This document shows positions 25,001 to 33,059 of a DNA stretch of 64,000 nt, one piece after another. Numbering within the stretch: position 1 is the first letter of the stretch; each line of letters starts with the position of its first letter. The notes under the pieces were generated by a model. It saw only the letters and a program-made list of their open reading frames with translations. It did not search any database and was not told the DNA's origin. The DNA lies in NCBI GenBank assembly GCA_903813345.2, contig CAIIXF020000001.1:36797366-36861365 (forward strand), read 5' to 3'. Source of the DNA: Owenia fusiformis (Eukaryota; Annelida; Polychaeta; Sabellida; Oweniidae). The position numbers were made by a program, and so were the translations under genes.

Positions 25001-25039
25001 CTAGAGGGCTCTTACAGTGGCTCATTCAACAAAAGCTAG
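6970..25039 (+). CDS. RIMS: RIM (regulating synaptic membrane exocytosis) protein, 3' part: end of C2A, linker, C2B
   Basis: RIM is a scaffold of the presynaptic active zone that binds Rab3, Munc13, RIM-BP and calcium channels and sets vesicle docking and priming. I join 17 exons: 6970-7068, 9324-9450, 9958-10104, 10470-10644, 10775-10872, 11156-11336, 12604-12893, 13047-13188, 13397-13444, 14228-14260, 15940-16175, 16516-16650, 20902-21049, 22140-22235, 23331-23548, 23758-23897, 24803-25039. All junctions are GT-AG with matching phases, and the total is 2550 bases (849 codons plus stop). The first exon is the last strands of C2A (ending near YWYQLSYAD). The linker has SDSDMSEF and KKRQLPQIP, the SH3 ligand for RIM-BP known from other RIMs. 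The last three exons form the C2B domain (GPAQLVGRQ, EVEVIRARGL, APYVKVYL, TLDPLYQQ, WGDYGRMD). The usual C2 calcium-binding aspartates are absent from the first loop, as in known RIMs. Zinc finger, PDZ and most of C2A must lie upstream of the window. Exon ends are predicted by eye, without transcripts. Confidence 0.9.
7647..8244 (+). repeat. Family A dispersed repeat, copy 2
   Basis: This is the same family and order as at 1-1165 but shorter, with one to two AAAATGGC modules. It starts TTTATTATCCCAGCGAATGAAGTTCGG and ends GGCGTTGATGTTGTCTAGTT, which defines the family ends. It lies in the RIM intron after the C2A exon. Confidence 0.85.
8841..9289 (+). mobile_element. hAT-type MITE, 449 bp
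   Basis: The terminal inverted repeats are TAGTGTTGTCGCGAT at the left and its complement (ATCGCGACAACACTA) at the right. The flanks are a perfect 8-bp duplication GTATATAT at 8833-8840 and 9290-9297, the hAT target size. The interior is full of CATCGATG motifs and has no transposase. It sits in a RIM intron, ending 34 bases before the exon at 9324. Confidence 0.92.
9324..9450 (+). CDS. RIMS: RIM exon: linker with SDSDMSEFEEG
   Basis: The exon follows the acceptor GTTGTTAG and ends TCAG|GTAATA, phase 0 to 1. It encodes a Ser/Asn-rich stretch ending in RLSDSDMSEFEEGVG, a motif conserved after C2A in RIM proteins. A hAT MITE ends only 34 bases before this exon. Confidence 0.85.
9958..10104 (+). 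CDS. RIMS: RIM exon: Ser/Pro and Arg-rich linker
   Basis: Acceptor TATACAG, donor GTATGA, phase 1 to 1. The peptide has SSIGSSPPPPND followed by a basic RSRRRDRMPSPMPRRR run, typical low-complexity RIM linker. The exon is 147 bases, so skipping would keep the frame. Confidence 0.8.
10470..10644 (+). CDS. RIMS: RIM exon: Ser/Pro/Arg-rich linker
   Basis: Acceptor TTTCTTTCAG, donor GTGAGA, phase 1 to 2. It encodes KRKQRSPSHDPGSDR-like sequence with repeated RSPxR patterns, which are possible proline-directed phosphorylation sites. No folded domain is visible. Confidence 0.8.
10775..10872 (+). CDS. RIMS: RIM exon with RIM-BP binding motif RQLPQIP
   Basis: Acceptor CATGTTAG, donor GTGAGA, phase 2 to 1. 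The peptide runs SPTRSTPSPKKRQLPQIPV. RQLPQxP between the two C2 domains is the known SH3 ligand through which RIM binds RIM-BP and, with it, calcium channels. Confidence 0.88.
11156..11336 (+). CDS. RIMS: RIM exon: conserved TQDLEDRARKMKLRMK segment
   Basis: Acceptor CTTTACAG, donor GTACAA, phase 1 to 2. The sequence DLEDRARKMKLRMKMNAYK is a conserved basic, helix-prone block in the RIM linker. A Gly/Ser-rich tail follows. Confidence 0.87.
11337..12603. other. RIM intron, nothing further recognised
   Basis: This is a 1.27-kb AT-rich intron between the TQDLEDRARK exon and the charged-repeat exon. I see no exon, mobile element end or long repeat in it. Confidence 0.5.
12604..12893 (+). CDS. 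RIMS: RIM exon with charged tandem repeats (xLDxxGSRD)
   Basis: Acceptor TTTTTATTCAG, phase 2. The exon starts with about five 9-residue repeats: RLDMQGSRD twice, PLDIRGSRD, PLNVRGSRD and PLDSRISRD. A very Arg/Asp-rich stretch follows (RDRDRDRFSDRELKR). The donor AAAG|GTTCAT is weak, but the phase (1) fits the next exon. I do not know this repeat from other RIMs. Confidence 0.75.
13047..13188 (+). CDS. RIMS: RIM exon: SDASEASDMSEVSKISTISVRS
   Basis: Acceptor ATATTTAG, donor GTAATA, phase 1 to 2. The Ser/Asp-rich peptide DNAFESDASEASDMSEVSK resembles RIM linkers ahead of C2B. Confidence 0.83.
13397..13444 (+). CDS. RIMS: RIM cassette microexon 1 (48 bases)
   Basis: Acceptor TTGCTTGCTAG, donor GTGCGT, phase 2 to 2, so inclusion or skipping keeps the frame. 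It encodes RDRWFSAPPGELLSPI. The small size and phase symmetry suggest alternative splicing. Confidence 0.6.
14228..14260 (+). CDS. RIMS: RIM cassette microexon 2 (33 bases)
   Basis: Acceptor ATTTTTCTAG, donor GTACTA, phase 2 to 2. It encodes SYDHRRFLSPK. Its 11 codons can be included or skipped without a frame change, as expected of a neural microexon; that use is inferred. Confidence 0.55.
14261..15939. other. RIM intron with one doubtful exon-like stretch
   Basis: It is AT-rich. A TTTTAG acceptor at 15176-15181 opens about 15 codons, but no donor of the required phase follows. Otherwise nothing is recognised. Confidence 0.4.
15940..16175 (+). CDS. RIMS: RIM exon: conserved SDSAVSS/KRRPSLGYKV block
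   Basis: Acceptor TTTTTTTATCCAG, donor GTATGA, phase 2 to 1. The peptide has SLSNSDVYEKNDGSMSDSAV and then KRRPSLGYKVAALVG and SSSTSQLGQT. These match the conserved RIM region between linker and C2B. RRPS is a possible basophilic kinase site. Confidence 0.9.
16516..16650 (+). CDS. RIMS: RIM cassette exon (135 bases)
   Basis: Acceptor TTTCATTTAG, donor GTACAT, phase 1 to 1. It encodes a basic peptide, ERKGSKKWLKFRQRFHTVSV, and then a Ser/Thr-rich tail. It is symmetrical, so possibly alternative. The 48-bp satellite begins about 220 bases after it. Confidence 0.7.
16870..17895. repeat. 48-bp satellite in a RIM intron, about 21 copies
   Basis: The unit is built around CCTTCCTGTAATAATTAAGT and 'catagacacatcaacactgg'. 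Checked spacings at 16904, 16952 and 17000 are exactly 48. Higher-order duplications are visible: 17630-17735 is repeated at 17760-17885 including a TTTCTTGTATAATAATG insertion. Confidence 0.9.
18375..18667. mobile_element. piggyBac-type MITE, 293 bp, TTAA target
   Basis: TTAA at 18371-18374 and 18668-18671 brackets inverted ends CCTCTTGAATACCCAG and CTGGGATTCAAGAGG. TTAA duplication with CCxxTTGAAT-type ends is characteristic of piggyBac. An internal palindrome GACGGATATATCCGTC lies near the left end. No transposase is present. Confidence 0.85.
19502..19915 (+). repeat. Family A dispersed repeat, decayed copy 3
   Basis: ATTGAATGAAGTTGGGGG, a TCCGTCCATC tract, 'taactcatatgctgtcaaca' and a late CATTTTGAGAAATGATGG keep the family A order with many changes. 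It is an old copy in a RIM intron. Confidence 0.6.
20902..21049 (+). CDS. RIMS: RIM exon: QRSEEVG...MRNRITRQTSKDSTDGS
   Basis: Acceptor TGCTTGTAG, donor GTAAGT, phase 1 to 2. FQRSEEVGAAADMRNRITRQ and DSTDGSIGSLSSD closely follow the block just before C2B in RIM proteins. The reading frame is also open upstream to an ATG at 20841, which may be an alternative start for a C2B-only isoform. Confidence 0.88.
21900..22125. repeat. Degenerate short tandem repeat (GTGTAATCATGCTACATC)
   Basis: Loosely repeated 'tgtgtaatcatgctacat' units run up to the cassette exon at 22140, so the repeat supplies part of the acceptor region. Confidence 0.5.
22140..22235 (+). CDS. RIMS: RIM cassette exon (96 bases)
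   Basis: Acceptor CATTCCGAATAG follows a pyrimidine-rich tract and the donor is GTAAGC; phase 2 to 2. The peptide VSQLIKDGLNMMGSSDIDLD is followed by a Ser-rich end. Both neighbours also join directly in phase, so it is probably optional. Confidence 0.62.
22262..22375. repeat. Short tandem repeat (ATTTGAAGATGTCATATTTTATAGATCAC)
   Basis: Three to four copies of a unit of about 29 bp lie just after the 96-base cassette exon. No function is visible. Confidence 0.6.
23331..23548 (+). CDS. RIMS: RIM exon: start of C2B domain
   Basis: Acceptor CAATTTTCAG, donor GTACTG, phase 2 to 1. It encodes WLPSAMRLAPEGQFGDFIEG, GPAQLVGRQVLG, then the first C2B strands, GEIQLALYDRKG and LEVEVIRARGLISKPGAK. The loop after RARGL lacks the aspartates used for calcium binding in synaptotagmin-type C2 domains. 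Confidence 0.95.
23758..23897 (+). CDS. RIMS: RIM exon: middle of C2B domain
   Basis: Acceptor ATAATTTCAG, donor GTAAGT, phase 1 to 0. APYVKVYLMEGKTCVEKQKT and RRTLDPLYQQQLVF are hallmark RIM C2B sequence. Confidence 0.95.
24803..25039 (+). CDS. RIMS: RIM terminal coding exon: end of C2B and C-tail
   Basis: The acceptor is GTCTTGCAG, phase 0. VTVWGDYGRMDRKVFMGVSQ, LLEDLDLSNIVFGWYKLF and SSSLVG complete C2B. A Gly/Gln-rich insert and RRPSDSSLEGSYSGS end at a TAG stop at 25037-25039. Vertebrate RIMs have a similar RRxSxSSLES tail. Confidence 0.95.
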   Translation: MTVWGDYGRMDRKVFMGVSQILLEDLDLSNIVFGWYKLFSSSSLVGHHGQSGGQGQGHVRRPSDSSLEGSYSGSFNKS

Positions 25040-25479
25040 TGCTCCCTGGATATAGGGAAATTCTTGAGTAGGTAGTTTTCAATATGCACTCAGTGGCAGT
25101 TGCCAGAGTGGATATGCTTTTCTGTTGGCTGGTTAGATGTACTCAGTGGGCACATATGCAGCCTGTTATTCAACATGAGGAAATGTCACATCATTTTCTG
25201 GATTTCCACTCAGAAATATCAAAGTGAGTTGATAAAGATGAGAAAGTTTAAAACCAAGTTGAAACTTTGTGTTACTACTTACTATAAAGGTCTCAACTTT
25301 ATAGTTGTATATTAAGTACATGTATATTGATCATTTGGCAGTAATGTAAATATATACACCACTTAAATACTCATGAAAGATCCTTGGAGGACATACCATT
25401 ATGTGAGGATATCATATAGGAGGACTTTCAATAATGTGAGGATACCACCATATTAGAGGAGGCTATCGCTGTATAAGAA

Positions 25480-25620
25480 ATGTGAGGATACCATATTGAC
25501 TGACGTAACATTATGTGAGGATACAATACTGATGGATATAATGTTATGTGAGGATATCATACTGGTGGATATAACATTATGTGAGGATATCATACTGGTG
25601 GATATAAAATTATGTGTGCA
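25480..25620. repeat. 33-bp tandem repeat in the RIM 3' region
   Basis: The unit ATGTGAGGATATCATACTGG plus GGATATAACATT has measured spacings of 33 bases at 25513, 25546, 25579 and 25612. It lies within the likely 3'UTR. Because 33 is a multiple of three, both strands stay open by chance. Confidence 0.8.
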
Positions 25621-26533
25621 TACTTTAATGGATAGAGAGAGGAGAGATGGACCTATATGTGAACTCTGCATGTTTTACTTACATTTTACTATAGTATATT
25701 AAACAGATACCATCTGTTGAACTTAATTGTAAATTCTTAAATCCATTTTGTTATATTATTATATGTTCAATGAACATTTCTTTATAATATGGGTGATCAT
25801 GCTTATATGTAGCAATTTGACTTCCATATTAGGAAATGTTGGACAACATGACAAAAGTTATTCAAAATCTGACCATATTAGGTAAGAGAATATAATGTAC
25901 ATAAGAAGCTGTGACACTAGTCAAAATATGCATTCAAGTTAAATCTGGAAAGTAATGTATCATCTGATTACTGTATGTAATAATGTAATATAAAATCTGT
26001 AAATTAATGTACTTTTATTGTTTTGATAAACACAGACTTGTATTCTAGCAAAAGTTTACAGGGCCGTGATTTTCATAACTCTGAATTTTTCTTAAATCTT
26101 CTATCTTATTGGTATTGGTTATGAACATAGTAAAATTAGTCTAGTTATTTAAAAATAGATGGAGATAGAGTTCTGTGTACTGTATTCTTGTCACTGTTAC
26201 TACAGCGACCATTTGTAAATATTTCATATATATCTTTTTGTATGGCAGAATGCCTTTGAAGTAATATAAACCTAATTGTATTAAAGTTCTATTTAGTCAA
26301 GATTTTATAAGAATTGTAGGGCTTCTTCAAAGTTAAGTGTTATATATTAATGTATTATAAAATATTTGTTGCTTGTCCTAAATTTATTATAAGTGTATAG
26401 ATATAAAAATATGCTGAGATGTTACTAATATATTATGCTATTAAGTTATGTTTTAAGAGCTTTTTATTGTTAACTGATATCACATTAAACAAATTCTGTT
26501 CATTTTTATTATTGCATATTTGCAGTTCAATTT

Positions 26534-26539
26534 AATAAA
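26534..26539 (+). terminator. Candidate polyadenylation signal AATAAA for RIM
   Basis: This is the first AATAAA I find after the RIM stop codon, about 1.5 kb downstream. The region between is AT-rich and non-coding, so a long 3'UTR is plausible. Other signals may be used. Confidence 0.35.
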
Positions 26540-29334
26540 TTATTCATTTATGGAATTGTGTGGAGAAATACATTTTATCATTCTCAGTGTAATTCTCATC
26601 CTCTAATGGAAGGACTTGCATAAGATTATTCATCCTTGTTGACTTGGAAAAACTTCATTTTGAGTTGATACTGTTAAAAAAATAGTGCATTACTTATGGG
26701 ACGACCCTCGTACATAATTGTCATTGAGATTTATAAGCACACCTCCATATATCCACCATGACAAGCATTGAAATGCACTACTTAAATATTAAACCTGAGA
26801 AAAGGAACAGCCCAAACTGAAAACTACTCAACTTAACTTAAATATTAAACCTGAGAAAAAAGCAGCCAAAACTGAAGAGTTCCTTAAAGTTTGATGAACC
26901 TCTCATGGTTGTAAGCGATGGCGATAATGATGAAGAGGTTATTTTCAAGTAAATCAAGAATGAATATTCTTGTCTTGTGTCTTGTCAAGGTTAGAAATTG
27001 TTCTAATCTTATCCTGTTTTTGAGTAAAAAAACTGAGAAATGATATGATGTTATCTTGCACATGTGAATGCTGGTTGTATCTGTATTTTAGTCATATGAT
27101 TGTATTTTGATTTACCATGTGTTTGGGGTATGACTTTTTTGAATTGACTTTCTTAGTGCACTCAATTGCATAATGTAAAGGAATTATAGAAGGCATTATG
27201 TACGAGACTAAAAGGTATGCTATATGAGATTGTAACAAGAATTTGTCGTTATTGACATTTTGTTGCGACATATACAATATTTACCAATTTACGCAAACTC
27301 CTTTTCACTCATATACATGTATTTTAAATAGAAATTATTGCTTTTTAGTGATGCTTCATTCCTTGATTTCAATTTCAAAACTGCATACTATTTTGAAATT
27401 ACAGTTTATAACAAATCTGGTTAGTTATGGACAAAATGTTACTTAGAGAAGGAAAGGGAGAAATGTACCGTAAGTGAGGAATATTACTTATAATTAGTGA
27501 AGCATGATAACAGAATGGGCTATTAAGTTAGGAAGATTAGAAAGAATAATCTGGCAAATTAACTTGGACCTTTTACACATGTTTCATGTTCATGAAGTGA
27601 TTGTACTGGGTCCAACTTAAAGTGTGTGATAAATTATGAATACTGCGCATGAATCACAATTGGGAATAGACCATGAATAGAAAAGTATCCTTTGTGTGTT
27701 AGTATTTGATTTTGATGTGGCAGATTTAAAATGTTAATTGACTGTTTATGGCCATTATGACCATTTTCAATAATTATTGTGTGCGCTAAACAACAACTTG
27801 ATGGTATTCATGGTCATATTTATCTCACACTTTGAAGAAAAAATTGAACTTTCAATTTTCAGCTCGCCAAGAGAACATTTTTTTACACTTATGTACCATT
27901 TATGTTCCTTTCTGTACAGTAGCGCATTTTACTGTTTTATAATTCTGTTCTCCATTCATTAATTAAAAACTCGACAAATGGTAAGAGTAACATGGCAAAT
28001 GAAGAATCATGAAAAATGTAATACATGTGTGTTCTATGTATATGTTTTACAGGTCTTTGTTTTTGTGGTGATCTTACCTTGAAGTAAGCTCTATGTGAAC
28101 ATGTTTAAGAATTATTTTGCACTGCAGTATGTATGTACATGTAGGTCTGTTGTCACATGATGAGGGCAAGCAGAATTGATCAGAAATAAACTTTCATTTT
28201 TAAGCATATTGTAGATATGAAAGAAAATAACTATTAAACCGTATTCCCTCAATCTTCAATTAAAACAAGTAATGCTATATGAAGATTTGTTTTTTCTAGC
28301 CTTAGTTTCACTAATGAACAAGTTAACTTTATTATTTATTTTTCTGTATTGGTCTGTTACGTCCTGTCATGTGACATCTCTGCTACATCCATAGTAGACG
28401 ATTATATGTTAAATGGTATACATATGATTTAATGTTATTAATCATTTTGTGGGAAAGTGTAGGTTGAATAGCTAAGTATTGTGAATAATGGGGGAATAAT
28501 TCTATGCAAGTACAAGAATGGTTAGGTTTGTGTATAATTGGTCTGTTAAATCCAGGTTGAGTTTACTTCTGGATAATATCAAAAAGCCAGAATGAGGCCA
28601 AATGATCAAACGTCAATGAATAAAGAGATCGTCTTTTGAATGATCATCAACCTTTGTGTAAAAGCATACAGTACCTATTTATTCAGGAGTAGTCAAGAAT
28701 GTTCAGATATGTTAAATGTTTCATTAGCAAAAATATTAGTATCAGTCAAATGAACATTCCAACACTGGTAGAGAAAAGATAAAAAAAACATGTTCAGGAA
28801 AAATAAGATTTCTGAGAAAAAATTAGATGGGGAAAAATATTTGAGTATTTTTTGTTGATGTGAAGTTTAGCCTGTGAATGTGAACACCTTTTAAATAATA
28901 TGAAAACCTATATTATAAACACATTAACCATCTGAAAACCTGTTTTACTTTACATGAATAGTCCCAGACTGCTATATATATGAATTTTGATTCAGAGAAC
29001 ATATGTTACACTGACTGTGTCCATCATTTATTAAATCATGTTATTTTTTAAAATATGATTAAGACTCCAATGTTTCCTATTAAATTGATTTACTAAAGAC
29101 TAAAATAGGCAGTTCAAAAGGTGTTCACATCTGAAGATTTCACTGTATGCTTAGTTTGGGAATGGGAAGGTTATGTAATGGCTGTAAGGCCCATTGTGTT
29201 TTGTTTGACTTCTGTTGCAATGGAGTTACATAATGTTACATGTTGCTAGTTTTTCCAAGAAAACTTCTATTGTTGTCAATGTTCCTAACTACACTCAAAT
29301 AAATCATTGATTTGAATTAAGTATATATGTTTTG

Positions 29335-29340
29335 TTTATT
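29335..29340 (-). terminator. Candidate polyadenylation signal for the trefoil gene
   Basis: TTTATT on the plus strand reads AATAAA on the minus strand, about 540 bases after the stop codon. Nothing else supports the site. Confidence 0.25.
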
Positions 29341-29876
29341 CATCTATACCAGTATGACTGTGTTATAAGCATCAGAAAGACAAGCCACAATTTGTACTTT
29401 TGTACATAAAAAGGTTGTTTTTGAGGGAGTATGTGCAGAAGGATAAGATGCCATTGGATACTTCACAGTCAAAGTGCTTACAAATCTCTTTAATTGGTGA
29501 TTGATTTATCCAATGAAATGAAGATTTTTGTCCCAATGTGACTGCTTTGGGCCACAATATGTCCTCAAATTAGCACTATTATACCTCAGTGAAAGAGATA
29601 ACAGGTTGAAAATCGCTCATGAAGCTTCACAAGCTCATGAAAAGTCTTCAAAATCAACATAAAATTGACACCACTGTATATTTTGAAAATGGTGATATTT
29701 TAAAGACAAAAAGCTTATTTGACCAAAATTATGCAATTGTAGGAGCCATGATCGCTGGTATAAGTTATCAGTATGGACACCCATGAAGTGGATATGACCA
29801 GAAGTTAACCAGTTACCAGTCTGTTTATGGCAGCTATCATCCATGCATACTAAGTCCTACACATTTTAGCTGATTT

Positions 29877-30039
29877 CTAATTCCTTAATGTCTCATATAT
29901 GGTATTATCCTGTATATCCAGTCTACGTGCCCCATATGCTGGATTTGGGATGTCAACCTTGTGAATGTTTGCATTGAGACTGTCCACATCAGAACTGGTG
30001 GACTTGTCAGGAACAGCTTCAGATTTACTTCTTGTTATC
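29877..30039 (-). CDS. Trefoil gene exon 6: cytoplasmic tail with NPAY and YETL
   Basis: Acceptor GATGTTTCAG, phase 2; stop TAG at 29879-29877. The tail is basic near the membrane (RITRSK), then Ser/Asp-rich, and contains NPAY and ends DNTIYETLRN. NPxY and YxxL are known endocytic or phosphotyrosine adaptor motifs; the tail is not otherwise recognised. Confidence 0.8.
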
Positions 30040-30680
30040 CTGAAACATCAGAATAGATTTCTAAATCAAGAGTACTATAATGTGTCATGATTCTTTTTAG
30101 GACATTTTGACATTAACTAGGTTTAAAGGTGATGGTTAAATAGGACACATAATTAATAAATGAAATAGAATCTTCAGTTGTTCCAGTTTTCCAAAATTAA
30201 TGAGATACTGTATTCAGCTACAGTATAACAGGAGACAAATTGTAAAATTTTCACATTCACTCACTTCTATTGGTTCAACCAATCACAATGGAAACAAGTG
30301 ACTGCAATTAGAGAAATAAGAGTTTTGAATTGGGAATTCCTTTTTGTGCCATTATTTCTGTCAGTCAGGATTGTTTTCAATATGAAAACTTTTCATTCAT
30401 GTTACAAATTATTTATCTGATCTATGTATACCTTCTTTTATAGAATAATTATAATGAATTGACTTGCTTATTCGCTAAATATTGGCAGATTTCTGAACTT
30501 GCATTTCAATGTTTGTCATGACAACAAGTCATAGTCAGGCAGATACTGTGACTACTCTAATCTAAAAGTCATTGATGCTTTCTAAATTCACCACTTTGCA
30601 AGCAATGAACGCCATCTACATAAGGAAAGTATTCCATCCCAAAGTTGAGGATTTCAATTTTTGTGTCACCCTGTATTTAC

Positions 30681-30765
30681 CTGTGCATAACTGCAATAAC
30701 AGTCAGAGTTATCAGAATTCCAAGAAGCAATGCAACAACTCCAGTTACTATGGTAATTATATACC
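30681..30765 (-). CDS. Trefoil gene exon 5: transmembrane helix
   Basis: Acceptor ATGCTTTTCAG, donor GTAAAT, phase 1 to 2. It encodes one long hydrophobic segment (IITIVTGVVALLLGILITLT), then VIAVMH. This gives a type I single-pass topology. Confidence 0.85.
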
Positions 30766-30918
30766 CTGAAAAGCATAAACATGTACATGTATCTGATTGA
30801 TTGGTTGTTCAAATATTACATAAAACATAGTAAATGAACAATATTTTCTGTCAGTAGCATTTTTTGGCAACATTACACTCTTCCCTATTACACAATGTAA
30901 GGTTGATTTTACACTTAC

Positions 30919-31864
30919 ATGTAAATTGTTCTTGAGGATTAGATGTGTTTTGTGTGGTTCTATAGTTAACCATGGTTGTATCTTCAGCCACAGTATCCAC
31001 GGTATCAGGAGCATATGTGGTTGTTTCACTTATGGCAGTGGTTGGTCCTGTAGTTTGGTCTGTTGTTTTCCTAGCTGTAGTTGGTATTTCGAATGTTGTC
31101 CTCTCTGAATATTCTATTCCATTAGTAGCAGTTGTTTCAGGAGCACATGTGGTTGTTTCATGTATGGCAGTGGTTGGTTCTGTAGTTTGGTCTGTTGTTT
31201 TCCTAGCTGTAGTTGGTATTTCGAATGTTGTCCTCTCTGAATATTCTATTCCATTAGTAGCAGTTGTTTCAGGAGCACATGTGGTTGTTTCATGTATGGC
31301 AGTGGTTGGTCCTGTAGTTTGGTCTGTTGTTTTCCTAGCTGTAGTTGGTATTTCGAATGTTGTCCTCTCTGAATATTCCATTCCATTAGTAGCAGTTGTT
31401 TCAGGAGCATATGTGGTTGTTTTATGTATGGCAGTGGTTGGTCCTGTAGTTTGGTCTGTTGTTTTCCTAGCTGTAGTTGGTATTTCGAATGTTGTCCTCT
31501 CTGAATATTCTATTCCATTAGTAGCAGTTGTTTCAGGAGCACATGTGGTTGTTTCATGTATGGCAGTGGTTGGTTCTGTAGTTTGGTCTGTTGTTTTCCT
31601 AGCTGTAGTTGGTATTTCGAATGTTGTCCTCTCTGAATATTCTATTCCATTAGTAGCAGTTGTTTCAGGAGCACATGTGGTTGTTTCATGTATGGCAGTG
31701 GTTGGTCCTGTAGTTTGGTCTGTTGTTTTCCTAGCTGTAGTTGGTATTTCGAATGTTGTCCTCTGAATATTCTATTCCATTAGTAGCAGTTGTTTCAGGA
31801 GCACATGTGGTTGTTTCATGTATGGCAGTGGTTGGTTCTGTAGTTTGGTCGGTTGTAGTCCCCT
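30919..31864 (-). CDS. Trefoil gene exon 4: Thr-rich 44-residue tandem repeats, frameshifted
   Basis: Acceptor TTTTCCTACAG, donor GTAAGT. The exon encodes six to seven near-identical 132-bp units built on EYSERTTFEIPTTARKT, DQTT(G/E)PTTAI and ETTTCAPETTATNGI. Each full unit holds one Cys. The unit nearest the N-terminus lacks two bases, which shifts the frame to a stop after nine residues. The final unit is diverged (YAPDTVDTVAEDTT). Confidence 0.75.
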
Positions 31865-32177
31865 CTGTAGGAAAATATCCCATTCAGTATTTTGTTTTAG
31901 ATATACGTACTGTACCAAGGGCAACTGTTATGCTAAATTAAACATCATCTTGATAATAATGTAAATTGAGTATCTCCCTGGCTTAATATTCAATAATTTG
32001 ATATAATATTTGTTTATATTTCATTAATATTTAAATCTATTACCCATGGCAATTAAAGATGACACACATCCTAGTAGTCACCAGCAATTTAGAATAAGAA
32101 TCACCAAAATCTCATTTATAACTTATTATATTAACTTACTATTTCTAATGATAATACATGTATTTGTAATAGATTAC

Positions 32178-32434
32178 CTGATTCTGTTGTGGTTGTAGCT
32201 ATAGATGAAATCATATCTGTGTAATTGCTGGGTTGAAAACACCATGGTACACCATATACTTTTGTATCAAAGCAGCAGTAACTGTTCAAACATTCTTCTT
32301 CTGCTATTCCTGGGGGACCACAATTCAAACGATTTGTACCATCGACCAGACAGATAGAAAGATTGGTAAATATACCTTGTGCTTCAGTTCTAGCATCATA
32401 GTTTGGTTGGTTAGTTGTATTTTCTGTATGAATC
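32178..32434 (-). CDS. Trefoil gene exon 3: trefoil (P-type) domain
   Basis: Acceptor ATGTTCCAG, donor GTAATC, phase 2 to 1. The cysteine spacing C-x9-C-x9-C-x4-CC-x10-C is the exact trefoil pattern, with CLVDGTNRLNCGPPGI and VPWCF as landmarks. Several N-x-S/T sites precede the domain. Confidence 0.9.
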
Positions 32435-32710
32435 CTGGAACATTATATGGTCTATAGTAGTCCAAGAGAATATTTAATTTAGCATTCGAGATGATACAAG
32501 TATAGATGTAAGTAACATTGATCAAATTATAAAAATTTTGAACAAATTAAAATAACTGTACAAAAGAGTTAAGTTGTATTTTGGACTACATTTTGGAGTT
32601 GTCAAATGTACAGTATGGTCCAAAAGATTTAAATTTCAATATAACATACCCATCTGCAGATTGTGATGTGACATCATTCTGAATAATATAGTTAAGTAGC
32701 ATGTACATAC

Positions 32711-32759
32711 CTTATACCATGCTCCGTTGTTACCTCATTGAGAACAAATACGAGACAAA
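32711..32759 (-). CDS. Trefoil gene exon 2: signal peptide core
   Basis: Acceptor AATTTTTCAG, donor GTATGT, phase 1 to 2. It encodes VCLVFVLNEVTTEHGI. The hydrophobic part completes the signal peptide, and cleavage is likely shortly after LNEV. Confidence 0.65.
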
Positions 32760-33059
32760 CTGAAAAATTGGATAAACAAATTGCTATATTTGTTTTAGAT
32801 TACATCTAGTTTCTAATTTATGCTGTGAAATATTGTCAAAGCAACCATTGTATGTGACCAGTGTTCTGCTTCATCACTTGGTGATAGTGTCCATTTCAAT
32901 TTTGTTCAACTTTTTTATGTAGTATTTTGTAATGTTAATGCCTTCACCTATTTTTTGTGACTGCTAAGATCTAAAACTAAGGTATGTTCATGTATCCAAA
33001 TTACAATTCCCTGGAAAAAGAATTGGAATAATTATCAGTTTATTGAGTTTTTAACTTAC

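Larger units (their letters stand above)
25040..29876. other. RIM 3'UTR and convergent intergenic region
   Basis: It is AT-rich without convincing exons. It holds the 33-bp repeat, the candidate RIM poly(A) signal at 26534, and a short direct duplication of 'cttaaatattaaacctgagaaaa' near 26782 and 26838. The trefoil gene ends at 29877 on the opposite strand. Confidence 0.6.

Noticed and set aside
25453-25702. Overlapping 68-72 codon frames on both strands
   Set aside because: They come from the 33-bp tandem repeat in the RIM 3' region, where open frames on both strands are expected.
30972-31766. 264-codon plus-strand open frame rich in Val (repeats of AVVGPVVWSVVFLAVVG)
   Set aside because: It is the antisense of the Thr-rich repeat exon. 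The 132-bp period keeps all frames open, and the minus strand has splice sites, a trefoil exon and a membrane exon that agree in phase.
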